Source: Geobacter sp. SVR (lineage in GTDB: Bacteria > Desulfobacterota > Desulfuromonadia > Geobacterales > Pseudopelobacteraceae). Taken from it: 64,000 nt of DNA. Position 1 is the stretch's first letter, and every line of letters starts with the position of its first letter. A program made the translations under genes and the position numbers. Below the pieces are notes generated by a model. That model was not told the DNA's origin, did not search any database, and saw nothing but the letters and a program-made list of their open reading frames with translations. Shown here in pieces: positions 17,960-27,638 of the stretch. The stretch spans positions 3,316,501 through 3,380,500 of the forward strand of contig NZ_AP024469.1 of the NCBI RefSeq assembly GCF_016865365.1, in the 5' to 3' direction.

Positions 17960-18247
17960 GTGCCGGCCACGTTCCGGTGCCCACGGTTCTCCCCGTCTCT
18001 GTCGCATATGACGGTTCCGTTGAATACGATGGCAGCCACGACGGCCGTTCCGGCCGGTTTTTCATTATTGATGGCCGTTCTTCGCGCAATATCGGCAATT
18101 TAAGGCGATCTTCCTCCCCGCAGAGGGCTGGCATGCTAGTTGAACCGGTACGCTTGTGACATCCGCCCGTCGAACAGCCGGGAATACGATTCCCGGCGGC
18201 CCGCTGCCGGCATGACAGCGCCTGCCGCGGACGCGAGGAGTCCCGCC
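17960..18247. other. Intergenic region, no gene seen
   Basis: No coding signal on either strand. A second weak terminator-like hairpin, GGCCG-TTC-CGGCC at 18043-18055 followed by GGTTTTT, may back up the first terminator. Nothing else stands out. Confidence 0.4.
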
Positions 18248-18577
18248 ATGGTCAACGCCACCATCAGAATGATAGTGCCCCGCGGGAAGCGCAAGGAAGT
18301 CCTGCAGACGATCGGGGACATGCTTGATTCGATCCGGCGGGAGCGTGGCTGCATCGGCTGCAACTACTACATGGATGTGGAAGACGAAAACGTGTTCTGC
18401 CTCAAGGAGCAATGGATGACCCGTGAGGATCTGGACAACCACCTGAGATCCGAGTCCTTCGACGTGCTGATCGGGGCCATGAGCCTGCTCAGCTCCGAGC
18501 CGGACTTCATGATCAGCACGGTCCAGTCCACGACCGGGTTCGGGGCCATAAAGGGGGTGCGGCCACGCACTGCCTGA
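18248..18577 (+). CDS. Antibiotic-biosynthesis-monooxygenase (ABM) domain protein
   Basis: A 109-residue protein starting MVNATIRMIVPRGKRKEVLQ, with a GAGGAG site upstream. RRERGCIGCNYYMDVEDE followed by LKEQWMTREDLDNHLRS matches the dimeric ferredoxin-like ABM fold, where a conserved W and H lie in the second half. Members are small quinol or heme-related monooxygenases or proteins of unknown function; the substrate cannot be read from the sequence. It also contains a CIGC pair near residue 37. The next gene begins 86 bases on and may or may not be cotranscribed. Confidence 0.75.
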   Translation: MVNATIRMIVPRGKRKEVLQTIGDMLDSIRRERGCIGCNYYMDVEDENVFCLKEQWMTREDLDNHLRSESFDVLIGAMSLLSSEPDFMISTVQSTTGFGAIKGVRPRTA

Positions 18578-18662
18578 ACGGTTCGATGACATGCATGCGG
18601 CAGCCCGGCCGCTGCCTTCCGGAGTCCGGCTACCGCGCATACCCAGGAAGGAGAATCAAGCC

Positions 18663-19301
18663 ATGAAACATATCGTGACGTTTCTGCTGCTCTGCGGCCT
18701 GGCGGTCGTGATCCTCGGGGGCTGCGCCGCCACCCAGGTCACTTCGGACTGGAAGGATCCGACCTACCAGGCCCCCCCCCGCAAGATCCTGGTGGTCGCC
18801 ATAACCAAAAATCCGGGCAACCGCAGGATTTTCGAGGATGAGTTCGTCAGCCGCCTCAAGGAGCATGGCACCGATGCCGTGGCCGGATACAAGCGCATCC
18901 CCGACCAGCAGCAGGGTAACCGCCAGAACATTGCGGATACCATGAAGGCTGAACAGGCCGATGCGGTTCTGATCGTCAGGCTGATCAACAGGAAGATCGT
19001 GCAGACCTATGTCCCCGGCACCGTGGCCCCCTACGGCGCCTGGTACGACCGCTACCCCTCCTACTACGGCACCTGGCCCGATTATTACGGCTACGGCTGG
19101 CAGGCCATGTACTCTCCCGGTTACGTGGCCGAGGACGAATACGCCTTTATCGAAACCAACCTGTATCAGGCGGGCAACGAGAAACTGGTCTGGTCGGCCA
19201 CGTCCGAGACCGAGGTCAGGGGATCGGATCCGAAGTTCATCAAGTCGTATGTGGATGCCATGATCGATTCACTGATCAAGCACAACCTGGTGAGCAAGTA
19301 G
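18663..19301 (+). CDS. Putative lipoprotein of unknown function
   Basis: A 212-residue exported protein. Residues 1-20 form a lipoprotein signal with lipobox VILGGC. The start has AAGGAG 10 bases upstream. After TQVTSDWKDPTYQ comes RKILVVAITKNPGNRRIFED, a start seen in Geobacter lipoproteins related to DUF4136, then a Tyr-, Gly- and Pro-rich central region (about 118-150), and a C-terminal YVDAMIDSLIKHNLV helix. It is probably anchored to the outer membrane; function unknown. After the stop, GCGGGGCATGCCCCGC forms a palindrome without a T-run. Confidence 0.65.
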   Translation: MKHIVTFLLLCGLAVVILGGCAATQVTSDWKDPTYQAPPRKILVVAITKNPGNRRIFEDEFVSRLKEHGTDAVAGYKRIPDQQQGNRQNIADTMKAEQADAVLIVRLINRKIVQTYVPGTVAPYGAWYDRYPSYYGTWPDYYGYGWQAMYSPGYVAEDEYAFIETNLYQAGNEKLVWSATSETEVRGSDPKFIKSYVDAMIDSLIKHNLVSK

Positions 19302-19566
19302 AGGCGGGGCATGCCCCGCCCGTTCACCCGGGCTTTTCCGGCGCTGCCCGAAATACGACACCCTCATAATCGTTTGCCATTCTCCATGCTCTTCTTCCTG
19401 CTGCGTTTGTGCCCTGTCAGCCCTGCGCGGCAGGTACGCCGGCAACATTCCGCACCACTCCCCGCCAGCATAACCCACTGATAAACCAAACAAACCACTC
19501 TGGCATCAAAACTGAAAACTACCGTAAAGCCGGAACAAGAAGCCTGAAACCCACAAAGGAGGCGTT

Positions 19567-20283
19567 ATGAGAAGGATTGCGCTGGTCGTTCACCTGTGTG
19601 CCCTGTTGGCTTCATGCATGTTGGCCTCATGCGGCGGCAACACCGCCCCTGACACGAGCTCCGTCGCCAGCTCGGCCCTGGTTGCGGATGGGGGACCGGA
19701 TCAGAATGTCTCGGTCAACCAGGTGGTGACGCTGGATGGCAGCTACAGCTACGACCCCCAGGGGCGCACCCTGAACTGCTCCTGGTCATTGGCCTCCAAA
19801 CCGGTGGGGAGCAATGCCGCGCTTTCCGATCCAGCCTCCCCCACCCCGAGCTTCACCCCCGATGTCAGCGGGTATTACCTGATCGATCTGAAGGTGAACT
19901 ACGGCAACGCCACCTCCGAGTCCAAACAGATCACCGTGATCGCCTATCCCGATTCCAGCCAGCTCTTTTCCACCGAACAGTCGGCGACCAGAAAAGGGAG
20001 CGCCGGCTTCGTTCTGGCCGGATCGGTCTTTACGTCGGCAGTGGCCAACAACTCCGGGAGGCAGTTCACCCTGGACCGCTACGAACTGGTCAACAGCCGC
20101 GGGGTGATATTCTGGACAACCGCCGCCAAGGACCTGAACAACAACATCCTGGACAGCGGATATAAGATCACGATAGAGGCCACCCTGGGGTTCTTCCAGA
20201 TCGACAGCGGCTTCAGGTCGATCTATTATTTCACCGACCCGTCCAACGGACGCAAATACATCGCCACGGCGACCTACAACTGA
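19567..20283 (+). CDS. PKD-domain lipoprotein
   Basis: A 238-residue predicted lipoprotein. The signal region ends in MLASCGG (Cys near residue 20). GGAGG lies five bases before ATG 19567. Residues about 40-125 form a PKD-like immunoglobulin fold: ADGGPDQNVSVNQVVTLDGS followed by YSYDPQGRTLNCSWSLASKP, and a YYLIDLKVNYGNATSE ending. The rest (GSAGFVLAGSVFTSAVANNS, IFWTTAAKDLNNN) is not assigned and may be a second beta domain. It stands alone, with about 265 bases of non-coding DNA before it. A role in surface binding or cell-envelope structure is inferred only from the fold. Confidence 0.7.
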   Translation: MRRIALVVHLCALLASCMLASCGGNTAPDTSSVASSALVADGGPDQNVSVNQVVTLDGSYSYDPQGRTLNCSWSLASKPVGSNAALSDPASPTPSFTPDVSGYYLIDLKVNYGNATSESKQITVIAYPDSSQLFSTEQSATRKGSAGFVLAGSVFTSAVANNSGRQFTLDRYELVNSRGVIFWTTAAKDLNNNILDSGYKITIEATLGFFQIDSGFRSIYYFTDPSNGRKYIATATYN

Positions 20284-20473
20284 CCTGCGGCACCCTGACG
20301 CGCCCGGCGGTGCCCCTTCCGGGGCCAAACCGCGGCGCATCTCAGGTCGTGACAACGCACACCGGGAATGCTATAGTGCGCCAATTATCGGACGATCATT
20401 CGCCAACGATACCGGTGGCCCGGGCATGTCGCGTCGTTCGGAGCGGTGTCCGGGATGCGCGAGGAGATTTGCC

Positions 20474-21931
20474 ATGCTGAAGCTCAAAGACTCCACCCTG
20501 CTGAAACAGCTCTGCTATCTGGACGGCCGCTGGCAACCGGCCGACAGCGGCGCCGCGATCGACGTGACCAACCCCGCCACCGGTGAGACACTGGGTACCA
20601 TACCGCGCATGGGGAGCGAAGAGACCCGCCGCGCCATAGAGGCGGCCGACCGGGCCCTGCCGGCCTGGCGTGCCAGGACCGCCAAGGAGCGGGCCGTCAT
20701 TCTGCGCCGCTGGTACGAACTGATGATGGCCAATCAGGAGGACCTGGCCATCATCATGACCGCCGAGCAGGGCAAACCCCTGGCCGAATCCCGGGGTGAG
20801 ATCGCCTATGCAGCCTCGTTCATCGAGTGGTTTGCCGAAGAGGGCAAACGGATCTACGGCGACACCATCCCGGCCCACGCGGCGGACAAGCGCATCGTGG
20901 TGATCAAGGAACCGATCGGCGTTTGCGCGGCCATCACCCCCTGGAATTTTCCGGCCGCCATGATCACCCGCAAGGCAGGCCCGGCCCTGGCCGCCGGCTG
21001 CACCATGGTGGTCAAGCCCGCCACCGCCACCCCCTTCTCGGCCCTGGCCCTGGCTGAACTGGGGGAACGGGCCGGCATTCCCGCCGGGGTGTTCAGTGTC
21101 GTGACCGGCTCGGCTTCGGCCATCGGCAACGAGATGAGCGCCAACCCGATCGTGCGCAAGCTGACCTTCACCGGCTCTACCGAAATCGGCAAGCAGTTGA
21201 TGGCCCAGTGCGCCGCCACGGTCAAAAAGGTGTCACTGGAGCTGGGGGGCAATGCCCCGTTCATCGTGTTCGACGATGCCGATCTGGATGCGGCCGTGGA
21301 GGGGGCTATTGCCTCCAAGTACCGCAATACCGGCCAGACCTGCGTCTGCACCAATCGCCTGCTGGTACAGGCCGGGGTGTACGACGCCTTTGTGGGGAAA
21401 CTGGTGGCGGCCGTGGCCAGGATGAAGGTGGGCGACGGCCTGGCGGGCGATTTCCAGCAGGGGCCGCTGATCGATATGGCTGCCGTGGAAAAGATGGAAG
21501 AGCATATCTCCGATGCCGTCGGCAAGGGGGCGAAAATAGTCCTGGGGGGCAAGCGGCATGCGCTGGGGGGCAGTTTCTTCGAGCCGACCGTCATTACCGA
21601 CGCCACCGCGGAGATGCTGGTGGCGCGGGAAGAGACCTTCGGTCCGCTGGCGCCGGTCTTCAAATTCACCGACGACGACGAAGCCATCCGTCTGGCCAAT
21701 GACACCGAATTCGGACTGGCATCCTACTTCTACAGCCGCGACATCGGCCGGGTCTGGAAGGTGGCCGAGGCGTTGGAATACGGCATGGTCGGCATCAATA
21801 CCGGGCTGATTTCAACGGAGATAGCCCCCTTTGGGGGTATGAAGGAATCGGGCATCGGCCGGGAAGGTTCCAAGTACGGCATCGAGGAATTCATCGAGGT
21901 CAAGTATCTGTGCATGGGCACTATCCCGTGA
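20474..21931 (+). CDS. gabD: NAD(P)-dependent succinate-semialdehyde dehydrogenase
   Basis: A 485-residue aldehyde dehydrogenase, the usual length for GabD, which oxidises succinic semialdehyde to succinate. Key residues: the TPWNFPAAMITRKAGPALAA cofactor loop, the GSTEIGK turn, general base E255 in LELGGNAPFIV, and catalytic Cys289 in NTGQTCVCTNR (the second Cys two residues later is common in GabD). The C-terminus IAPFGGMKESGIGREGSKYG is typical. I chose ATG 20474 with GAGGAG upstream. The neighbours are unrelated, so the metabolic role (GABA, glutarate or general aldehyde) is not defined by context. Confidence 0.9.
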   Translation: MLKLKDSTLLKQLCYLDGRWQPADSGAAIDVTNPATGETLGTIPRMGSEETRRAIEAADRALPAWRARTAKERAVILRRWYELMMANQEDLAIIMTAEQGKPLAESRGEIAYAASFIEWFAEEGKRIYGDTIPAHAADKRIVVIKEPIGVCAAITPWNFPAAMITRKAGPALAAGCTMVVKPATATPFSALALAELGERAGIPAGVFSVVTGSASAIGNEMSANPIVRKLTFTGSTEIGKQLMAQCAATVKKVSLELGGNAPFIVFDDADLDAAVEGAIASKYRNTGQTCVCTNRLLVQAGVYDAFVGKLVAAVARMKVGDGLAGDFQQGPLIDMAAVEKMEEHISDAVGKGAKIVLGGKRHALGGSFFEPTVITDATAEMLVAREETFGPLAPVFKFTDDDEAIRLANDTEFGLASYFYSRDIGRVWKVAEALEYGMVGINTGLISTEIAPFGGMKESGIGREGSKYGIEEFIEVKYLCMGTIP

Positions 21932-22013
21932 AAGGCGCATCCATGATCCGCACGTTCTCCTCCCCCCTCCCCTCTCCTCCCGGGTGCCGTCCCTGCCCGC
22001 TGCGGGAAGCGAT

Positions 22014-22349
22014 ATGACGGTCCTGCGTCTCGAAAGCCTGAACCCGGGCATGGTGCTGAGCCGGGACGTGTGCGACCGGAAAGGCCGCGTTCTGCTGCCG
22101 GCCGGCGCTGAACTGACCGAAAAGCACCTGCGGATCTTCCAGACCTGGGGTGTGGTCGAGGCTGACATCACCGGCGACGGGGGGGATGATCAGGACCCGG
22201 CCCCGTTTGCGGACGACATCGATCAGGCCGCCCTGGCCGAGGCCGGTGCCGCCGTGGAGCGGCTCTTCATTCACTGTGATCCCGAGCTGCCCGTAATCAA
22301 AGAACTCAAACATGCCTGCCTGCTCCGCAAGGTCTCCGATGCCTCCTGA
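22014..22349 (+). CDS. Small protein related to the N-terminal domain of HD-GYP proteins
   Basis: A 111-residue protein. Residues 1-60 (LESLNPGMVLSRDVCDRKGR, LLPAGAELTEKHLRIFQTWG) match the short beta-rich domain that often precedes HD-GYP or HDOD signalling domains. The remainder is acidic and helical. GGGAAG lies upstream of ATG 22014. Its 3' end overlaps the HDOD gene by 11 bases, so the two behave as a split version of a protein that is elsewhere one chain. It is the first gene of a three-gene signalling operon with HDOD and a hybrid kinase. Confidence 0.65.
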   Translation: MTVLRLESLNPGMVLSRDVCDRKGRVLLPAGAELTEKHLRIFQTWGVVEADITGDGGDDQDPAPFADDIDQAALAEAGAAVERLFIHCDPELPVIKELKHACLLRKVSDAS

Positions 22350-23211
22350 TTCCTCCCCCCCTACCCTTGAGAGCCTGCTGCACGGCGTTGGCGCCGTTCC
22401 TTCGCTCCCGCTGTTCCACGAGCGGCTGGACGAGGCGATCAATCACCCGCGCAGCTCGATTACCGACATTTCAAAGATCATCTCCGAAGATCAGGGGCTG
22501 ACCGCCCGGATTCTCAAGCTGGCCAACAGCCCTTTTTACGGGTACTTTTCAAAGATCGACACGATCTCGCAGGCGGTCACCATCATCGGCGTCCAGCAGG
22601 TCCGGGACCTGGCGCTGGCCGTGTCGGTAATGGGGCTGTTCAAGGGCATCCCCGAAGACCTGATAACCATGGAGCTGTTCTGGAAGCACAGCATCGGCTG
22701 CGGCCTGACGGCGCGCGCCCTGGCTACCACCCTGCGGGAAGCGAACCTGGAACGCTTTTTCGTGGGCGGCATCCTGCACGATATCGGCCGGCTGGTCATG
22801 TTCATCACCATCCCCGAGCTGTGCCGCGAGATGATCGAAACCTGCCGCAACGAAGGGCGCCTGCTGTACGAGGTGGAGCGCGAACGCCTGGGATTCGATC
22901 ATGGCGCCGTAGGGGGCATGCTGCTGCGCAACTGGAAGATCCCCTTCCGCATTTCCGAACCGGCGGAATTCCACCATTACTGCCAACGGGCCTGCCAGTA
23001 CCCGCGGGAAACGGCCATACTGCACGTTGCCGATCTGATCGCCCATGCCCTGGAGTTCGGCAACAGCGGGGAACTGCTGGTGCCCTCCCTCGACACCGCC
23101 GCCTGGAACGGGCTGGCACTCTCGCACAACCAGCTCCCCATGATCATCAAGCAGGTCGACATCCAGTTCGCCGACACGATTGCCGTACTCCAGGGGGATG
23201 CCGGTGAGTGA
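22339..23211 (+). CDS. HDOD domain protein
   Basis: A 290-residue HDOD protein. HDOD domains resemble HD phosphohydrolases without the full metal site and act in signalling. Visible blocks are [53 protein letters not shown] and [21 protein letters not shown] chose ATG 22339, inside the end of the preceding gene; a longer frame starts at 22312. The 3' end overlaps the hybrid kinase start by eight bases. The gene order (regulatory domain, HDOD, hybrid kinase) suggests one signalling unit. Confidence 0.85.
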   Translation: MPPDSSPPTLESLLHGVGAVPSLPLFHERLDEAINHPRSSITDISKIISEDQGLTARILKLANSPFYGYFSKIDTISQAVTIIGVQQVRDLALAVSVMGLFKGIPEDLITMELFWKHSIGCGLTARALATTLREANLERFFVGGILHDIGRLVMFITIPELCREMIETCRNEGRLLYEVERERLGFDHGAVGGMLLRNWKIPFRISEPAEFHHYCQRACQYPRETAILHVADLIAHALEFGNSGELLVPSLDTAAWNGLALSHNQLPMIIKQVDIQFADTIAVLQGDAGE

Positions 23212-25720
23212 CAGGATCTCCGACCAGATCATGCACCTGCAGGAGCGGGTCCGCTTTCTGGAGGAAACCAACCTGCACTATGTCACCACGCTCGACGTAC
23301 TGGCCGTCTGCAGCAGCCTGCAGTCGGACGTGGCCAGCGAGCAGAGCGTCTCACGCATCGTGCGGAACGCCTTTGCCCAGATCAAGCGACTGATCCCCTT
23401 CACGGTGATGGCCTTCTTTCCGGCCGATGACGAAGGGAGCTTCGAGCTGGAATACTGCGATCCCGAGCCCGCCAGAGAGGATATCCGGCACCTGGTCGAT
23501 GGCAAGATCATGGACGGCACCTTTGCCTGGGCCCTGAACCAGTCGCACCCGGTCATTTCCGCTGCCGAAGGTACCCGTTCCCTGACCCTGCATGCCGTGG
23601 CCACCCATTCCCGGGTTCAGGGCATGTTTGCCGGGATCCTGCCCGGCCGGCACGACAACATCGAAGTCTCCACCCTCAACCCCCTTTCGGTCATCCTGGC
23701 CTACACCGCCTACGCCATCGAAAACGTCCTGCTGTACGACATGCTGCGCGATTACATGCATAACCTGGAGCGCAGGGTGCAGGAACGGACCATCGAACTG
23801 GAGGCGGCCCGCGTTCAGGCTGAGGCGGCCACACGGGCCAAGAGTGAATTCCTGGCCACCATGAGCCACGAGATCCGCACCCCCATGAACGGCGTCATAG
23901 GCATGGCCGAGCTTCTGGCAGATACGCCGCTTTCCGACGAACAGCGCACCTATCTCAACACCATTTCCAGCTCGGCCGAAAACCTGCTGGCCGTTATCAA
24001 CGACATCCTCGACTTTTCCAAGATCGAAGCGGGCCGCATGCAGCTGGACACGCACTGTTTCAACCTGCGGGAACTGCTCCGGAACTTGCTTCTGCCGTTC
24101 CAGGTGGAGTCGAACCGGAAAGGGGTGCCGCTGACCATGTCGGTGTCGGAGGACACTCCGGCCGTGATCGCCTGCGACAGCGTAAAGATCCGCCAGATCC
24201 TGATCAACCTGGTGGGCAACGCCATCAAGTTCACCAGCCGGGGGAGCATCACCGTAACCGTGAAGCGTCTGACAGGCGACAGCACAACGGCGGTCCTGCA
24301 ACTGGCGGTTGCCGATACCGGCATCGGCATACCCTCCGAGGTCTTCAGCCGGATTTTCCAGCCTTTTACCCAGGCGGACACCTCGACCACGCGGGCCTTC
24401 GGCGGCACCGGACTGGGACTGGCGATCTGCGAGCGCCTGGCGCAACTCATGGGGGGCAGCATCCACGTCGACAGCCGGGAAGGGGTCGGCAGCACCTTTA
24501 TGCTGCAGCTGCCCGTGGAAATTCCGGTCGATGGAGTCGCGGCCCTGCCTGCCGAAACACCGCAACAGCCCGAGCAGCAGGGACGTTCGCTGAAAATTCT
24601 GCTGGCCGAGGATGTGGACGTCAACCAGCAGGTGGCCGGCCTGATACTGGAAAAGATGGGGCACCGGGTCACCTTTGCCTCCAACGGCAAAGAGGCGCTG
24701 GACACCTGGCAGAAACAGCCTTTCGACCTGATCCTGATGGACATCCAGATGCCGGAAATGGACGGCTACACCGCGACCGCCCACATACGCAGCCATGAAC
24801 GTGGCCAGCAGATCCCGATCATTGCGATGACCGCCTTTGCCCTGAAGGGGGACGCCGAGAAATGCCTCGCTTCCGGCATGGACGATTACATCTCCAAACC
24901 GATTAAGCGCGGCGAAATTGCGGCCGCCATCGCGCGGGCCATGTCACGGCGCGCTGCCCCTCCCGTCCGCCGCGTGCTGCTGGTGGATGATGTGGAGATC
25001 AACCGGGAAGTGGCCCGGATCACCCTGGAGCGGTGCGGCCACCAGGTAAGCATGGCCGCCAACGGCGCCGAGGCGCTGCAATGCTTTCTCGACGGGCACA
25101 TCGACATCATCTTCATGGACCTGCACATGCCGGTTATGGACGGTTTTCAGGCCACCCGCGCCATCCGGGACGAGGAACGGCGGCGTGGCCGCGGCAGCCG
25201 CATCCCGATCGTTGCCATGACCGCCTGCACGGTCGATGACAGCCAGCAGAAATGCCAGGAAGCCGGCATGGACGACTTCATTCCCAAGCCGCTCAAACAG
25301 GATGCGATCATTGCCACCATTACCCGCCTCACCGGCGACGCCCTTTCGTCGTCTGCGCCCGGACCGGGCCCGGGTGCGGCCGGAGAGCAGCCGGTATTCG
25401 ACCGGGAAGGACTGGTGGACCGGCTCTGCGGCAAGACCGAGATGCTGCCCGTCTTTACCGGCCTGTTCCTGAATACCGCCACGACCGCCATCGAACATCT
25501 GCATGCCGCGCTGGCAGCGGCAAATGCCGAAGAAATCCATCGCCAGTCGCACACCATCAAGGGAGCTGCCGCCAACATCGGTGCGATCCGCATCCTCCAT
25601 CTGGCAACTGAACTGAACGAATTGGAAGATCCCTTCGGTGATTCCGGTACTGCGGCCCTGCTGGAAAAGCTGACCGCGGAGCTGGAACTCTTCAGACAGA
25701 CTATCCAGCCTCAGGAGTGA
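23204..25720 (+). CDS. Hybrid sensor histidine kinase with two receivers and an HPt domain
   Basis: An 838-residue multi-step phosphorelay protein. The N-terminal 200 residues begin with a coiled coil and a GAF-like sensor region, with no transmembrane segment, so it is probably cytoplasmic. Then come HisKA with H222 in SHEIRTPMN, the HATPase domain ([24 protein letters not shown]), receiver 1 (D513 in LMDIQMP), receiver 2 (D639 in FMDLHMP) and an HPt domain (H783 in [12 protein letters not shown]). All phosphotransfer residues are present. I prefer GTG 23204 since AGGGGG lies six bases upstream; ATG 23198 is the alternative. It overlaps the HDOD gene. No output domain is present, so a separate response regulator must be the target. 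Confidence 0.92.
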   Translation: MSDRISDQIMHLQERVRFLEETNLHYVTTLDVLAVCSSLQSDVASEQSVSRIVRNAFAQIKRLIPFTVMAFFPADDEGSFELEYCDPEPAREDIRHLVDGKIMDGTFAWALNQSHPVISAAEGTRSLTLHAVATHSRVQGMFAGILPGRHDNIEVSTLNPLSVILAYTAYAIENVLLYDMLRDYMHNLERRVQERTIELEAARVQAEAATRAKSEFLATMSHEIRTPMNGVIGMAELLADTPLSDEQRTYLNTISSSAENLLAVINDILDFSKIEAGRMQLDTHCFNLRELLRNLLLPFQVESNRKGVPLTMSVSEDTPAVIACDSVKIRQILINLVGNAIKFTSRGSITVTVKRLTGDSTTAVLQLAVADTGIGIPSEVFSRIFQPFTQADTSTTRAFGGTGLGLAICERLAQLMGGSIHVDSREGVGSTFMLQLPVEIPVDGVAALPAETPQQPEQQGRSLKILLAEDVDVNQQVAGLILEKMGHRVTFASNGKEALDTWQKQPFDLILMDIQMPEMDGYTATAHIRSHERGQQIPIIAMTAFALKGDAEKCLASGMDDYISKPIKRGEIAAAIARAMSRRAAPPVRRVLLVDDVEINREVARITLERCGHQVSMAANGAEALQCFLDGHIDIIFMDLHMPVMDGFQATRAIRDEERRRGRGSRIPIVAMTACTVDDSQQKCQEAGMDDFIPKPLKQDAIIATITRLTGDALSSSAPGPGPGAAGEQPVFDREGLVDRLCGKTEMLPVFTGLFLNTATTAIEHLHAALAAANAEEIHRQSHTIKGAAANIGAIRILHLATELNELEDPFGDSGTAALLEKLTAELELFRQTIQPQE

Positions 25721-25787
25721 CAGTCCCCCGCACCGAAAGCTGCGGGTCTGATCCGGCCAGGTTCCGCATGAAGCGCCATTTATCCTG

Positions 25788-25817
25788 TTGACAGTGCCGA
25801 GAGACTAATGCTAGCCT
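25788..25817 (+). promoter_or_regulatory. Putative promoter upstream of the SAM riboswitch
   Basis: A perfect TTGACA (25788-25793) is followed after 18 bases by TAGCCT (25812-25817), a weak -10. It sits 40 bases ahead of the riboswitch aptamer, the expected place for its promoter. The strong -35 makes it a fair candidate; the -10 is uncertain. Confidence 0.45.
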
Positions 25818-25856
25818 GACCCGGTCTTACAGAACCAAAGCAGTTCACATACATTT

Positions 25857-25956
25857 CTTATCGAGAGCGACTGAGGGACTGGCCCTGTGATGTCGCGGCA
25901 ACCTCCCGTCGGGGAAGGTGCCAATTCCAGCGGGATCGACGATCCCGGGAGATAAG
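25857..25956 (+). promoter_or_regulatory. SAM-I (S-box) riboswitch
   Basis: The classic S-box skeleton is present in order: CTTATCGAGAG opening P1, then GAGGGACTGGCCCTGTGATG, then CGGCAACC, then AAGGTGCCAATTCC, and the closing GAGATAAG. The strand pairing of P1 (CTTATC with GATAAG) is exact. The aptamer senses S-adenosylmethionine and, when bound, normally favours a terminator; a terminator hairpin follows at 25979. It controls the transsulfuration-type gene at 26029 and, before the IS insertion, probably also its paralogue at 28537. Confidence 0.96.
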
Positions 25957-25978
25957 GAAGAGACGATACCTCTCGAGG

Positions 25979-26012
25979 AATCCTCTTCCGCACCCCGGAA
26001 GGGGATTTTTTC
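25979..26012 (+). terminator. Riboswitch-controlled intrinsic terminator
   Basis: ATCCTCTTCCG pairs with CGGAAGGGGAT around CACCC, followed by T6. It lies 23 bases after the S-box aptamer and 17 bases before the start codon, the place of an expression-platform terminator. The bases between aptamer and hairpin (GAGACGATACCTCTCGAGGA) could provide the competing antiterminator strand. Confidence 0.88.
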
Positions 26013-26028
26013 ATTGTGGGAGGAACAG

Positions 26029-27165
26029 ATGAACATCAGCACTCAGGCAGTTCAGATCGGACTTGAATGGGACACGCGCACCGGGGCTGTGACCGTGCCG
26101 ATTTACCAGACCGCCACTTTCCGGCATCCGGGATTGGGACAGAGCACCGGTTTCGACTACAGCCGTTCGGGCAACCCGACCCGCATGGCCCTGGAAGAGG
26201 GCATCGCCCGGCTGGACAACGGGGCGCGCGGCTTTGCCTATGCATCGGGCATGGCCGCCATCACCAACCTGCTGCTGCTCTTCAAGAGCGGCGATCACCT
26301 GGTGGTGACCGAGGACCTGTACGGCGGGACCTGCCGTCTGTTCGACCGGGTCTTCAACCAGTTCGGCCTGACCTTCACCTATGTGGACACCAGTGACATC
26401 GAAGCCGTACGGGCCGCTGTCACACACGCCACCCGGGCCGTTTTCGTGGAAACCCTCACCAACCCCTTGCTGAAATTCGCCGACCTGCCGGCCCTGTCAG
26501 ACCTCTGCCAACAGCACGGTCTGCTGCTGATCGCCGACAATACATTCCTGACCCCCTATCTGCAACGCCCCCTGGACCTGGGGGCCGACATCACCGTGTA
26601 CAGCGCCACCAAATACCTGGCCGGCCACAACGACACCGTGGCGGGACTGGTGGTGGTCAAGGATCCGCAGTTGGCCGAGCAGGTTTATTTCCATCAGAAC
26701 GCCGCCGGTGCGGTGCTGGGGCCGCAGGACGCTTGGCTGGTGATCAGGGGCATGAAGACCCTGGCGGTGCGCCTGGACCGCCACCAGCACAATGCCCTGG
26801 CCATTGCCCACTGGCTGAAGCAGCACCCCCGCGTTACCCGGGTATTCTATCCCGGCTTGCCAGAGCATCCGCACCACGAGCTGATGCAGCGCGACGTGCG
26901 CGGTTTCGGCGCCATGATTGCCTTCGAGGTCGACAGCCATTCCCTGGTGGAGCAGTTGCTGTTGAAGACGCAGTTGATCTCCTTTGCCGAAAGCCTGGGA
27001 GGGGTCGAGAGCCTGATGACCTTCCCCGAGGTGCAGACCCACGCCGACATCCCGCCCGACCTGCGTGCCCGGCTGGGGATCAACGACGTGCTGCTGAGGC
27101 TTTCGGTCGGCATCGAGGACGCCGAGGACCTGATCGAGGACCTGCGCCAGGCCTTCGAGGCGTAA
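26029..27165 (+). CDS. Transsulfuration-type PLP enzyme (cystathionine gamma-synthase family)
   Basis: A 378-residue enzyme of the Cys/Met metabolism PLP family. GGGAGGAAC lies just before ATG 26029. Key features: substrate-side YDYSRSGNPT-like motif (here DYSRSGNPTRMALE), FASGMAAI-like loop (YASGMAAITN), Asp in LIADNTFLTPYLQRPLDLGA, and PLP lysine K195 in YSATKYLAGHNDTVAG. The family covers cystathionine gamma-synthase, gamma- and beta-lyase and homoserine sulfhydrylases; the exact activity cannot be fixed from sequence. SAM-riboswitch control points to methionine/cysteine synthesis. A paralogue (28537) follows after an IS element. Confidence 0.88.
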   Translation: MNISTQAVQIGLEWDTRTGAVTVPIYQTATFRHPGLGQSTGFDYSRSGNPTRMALEEGIARLDNGARGFAYASGMAAITNLLLLFKSGDHLVVTEDLYGGTCRLFDRVFNQFGLTFTYVDTSDIEAVRAAVTHATRAVFVETLTNPLLKFADLPALSDLCQQHGLLLIADNTFLTPYLQRPLDLGADITVYSATKYLAGHNDTVAGLVVVKDPQLAEQVYFHQNAAGAVLGPQDAWLVIRGMKTLAVRLDRHQHNALAIAHWLKQHPRVTRVFYPGLPEHPHHELMQRDVRGFGAMIAFEVDSHSLVEQLLLKTQLISFAESLGGVESLMTFPEVQTHADIPPDLRARLGINDVLLRLSVGIEDAEDLIEDLRQAFEA

Positions 27166-27175
27166 GAAGTCAAGT

Positions 27176-27265
27176 CCCCCTTTGATAAAGGGGGATTCAG
27201 GGGGATTTCGACGGAGGAACAATCAGAGGCGAAATCCCCCCCTGCCCCCCTTTCTCAAAGGGGGG
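27176..27265. repeat. Palindromic CCCCCTTT repeat unit
   Basis: Two inverted arms, each itself a hairpin: the left arm contains CCCCCTTTGATAAAGGGGG then CAGGGGGATTTCG, and the right arm contains GAAATCCCCCCCTG then CCCCCCTTTCTCAAAGGGGGG. The arms are about 35 bases and separated by about 20 bases. Similar repeats of this type are scattered through many bacterial chromosomes, and it looks like a small non-autonomous element. It lies between the first PLP gene and the IS3 element. Confidence 0.75.
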
Positions 27266-27338
27266 AGAAAAACCCAGAGTGAGCTATCTTCACATTTGAG
27301 GACACACCTTATATCCTAACGGACCAGGAGGGTGTGTC

Positions 27339-27638
27339 ATGAGAATGAACCGAAAATACGATGCCGAGTTTAAAGCTGAAGCGGTGAAGCTGGTTTTGGA
27401 AGACAACCGCACCATTCGCGAAGTTGAAAGCAGTCTCGGGATCACGCATGGAGTCTTAAAAGGATGGATCCGGAAACACCGTGACCAGCAGGATCCGGCT
27501 ATAGCCAGTCAAATATCTGCCGAAGCAGAGCTTAAGCAACTCCGCAAAGAGAACGAGCAACTCCGTCGGGAGCGTGAAATCCTAAAAAAAGCTGTGGCCA
27601 TCTTCTCAACGGATCCGCATCGTTATTCGGGTTCATAA
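27339..27638 (+). CDS. IS3-family transposase OrfA
   Basis: A 99-residue helix-turn-helix protein: MNRKYDAEFKAEAVKLVLED and TIREVESSLGITHGVLKGWI form the HTH_Tnp_1 domain, followed by a leucine-zipper-like coiled coil (about 65-85) ending EREILKKAVAIF. It binds the terminal repeats. A run of seven A (27584-27590, read A AAA AAA G) in codons for LKKA is a -1 slippery site, which would create the full OrfAB transposase. Confidence 0.92.
   Translation: MRMNRKYDAEFKAEAVKLVLEDNRTIREVESSLGITHGVLKGWIRKHRDQQDPAIASQISAEAELKQLRKENEQLRREREILKKAVAIFSTDPHRYSGS

Noticed and set aside
19302-19335. Palindrome GCGGGGCATGCCCCGC after the lipoprotein gene as a terminator
   Set aside because: No T-run follows the stem on either strand.
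23351-24796. Minus-strand frame of 481 codons
   Set aside because: Antisense to the hybrid kinase, with low-complexity Gly/Val/His composition and no known domain.
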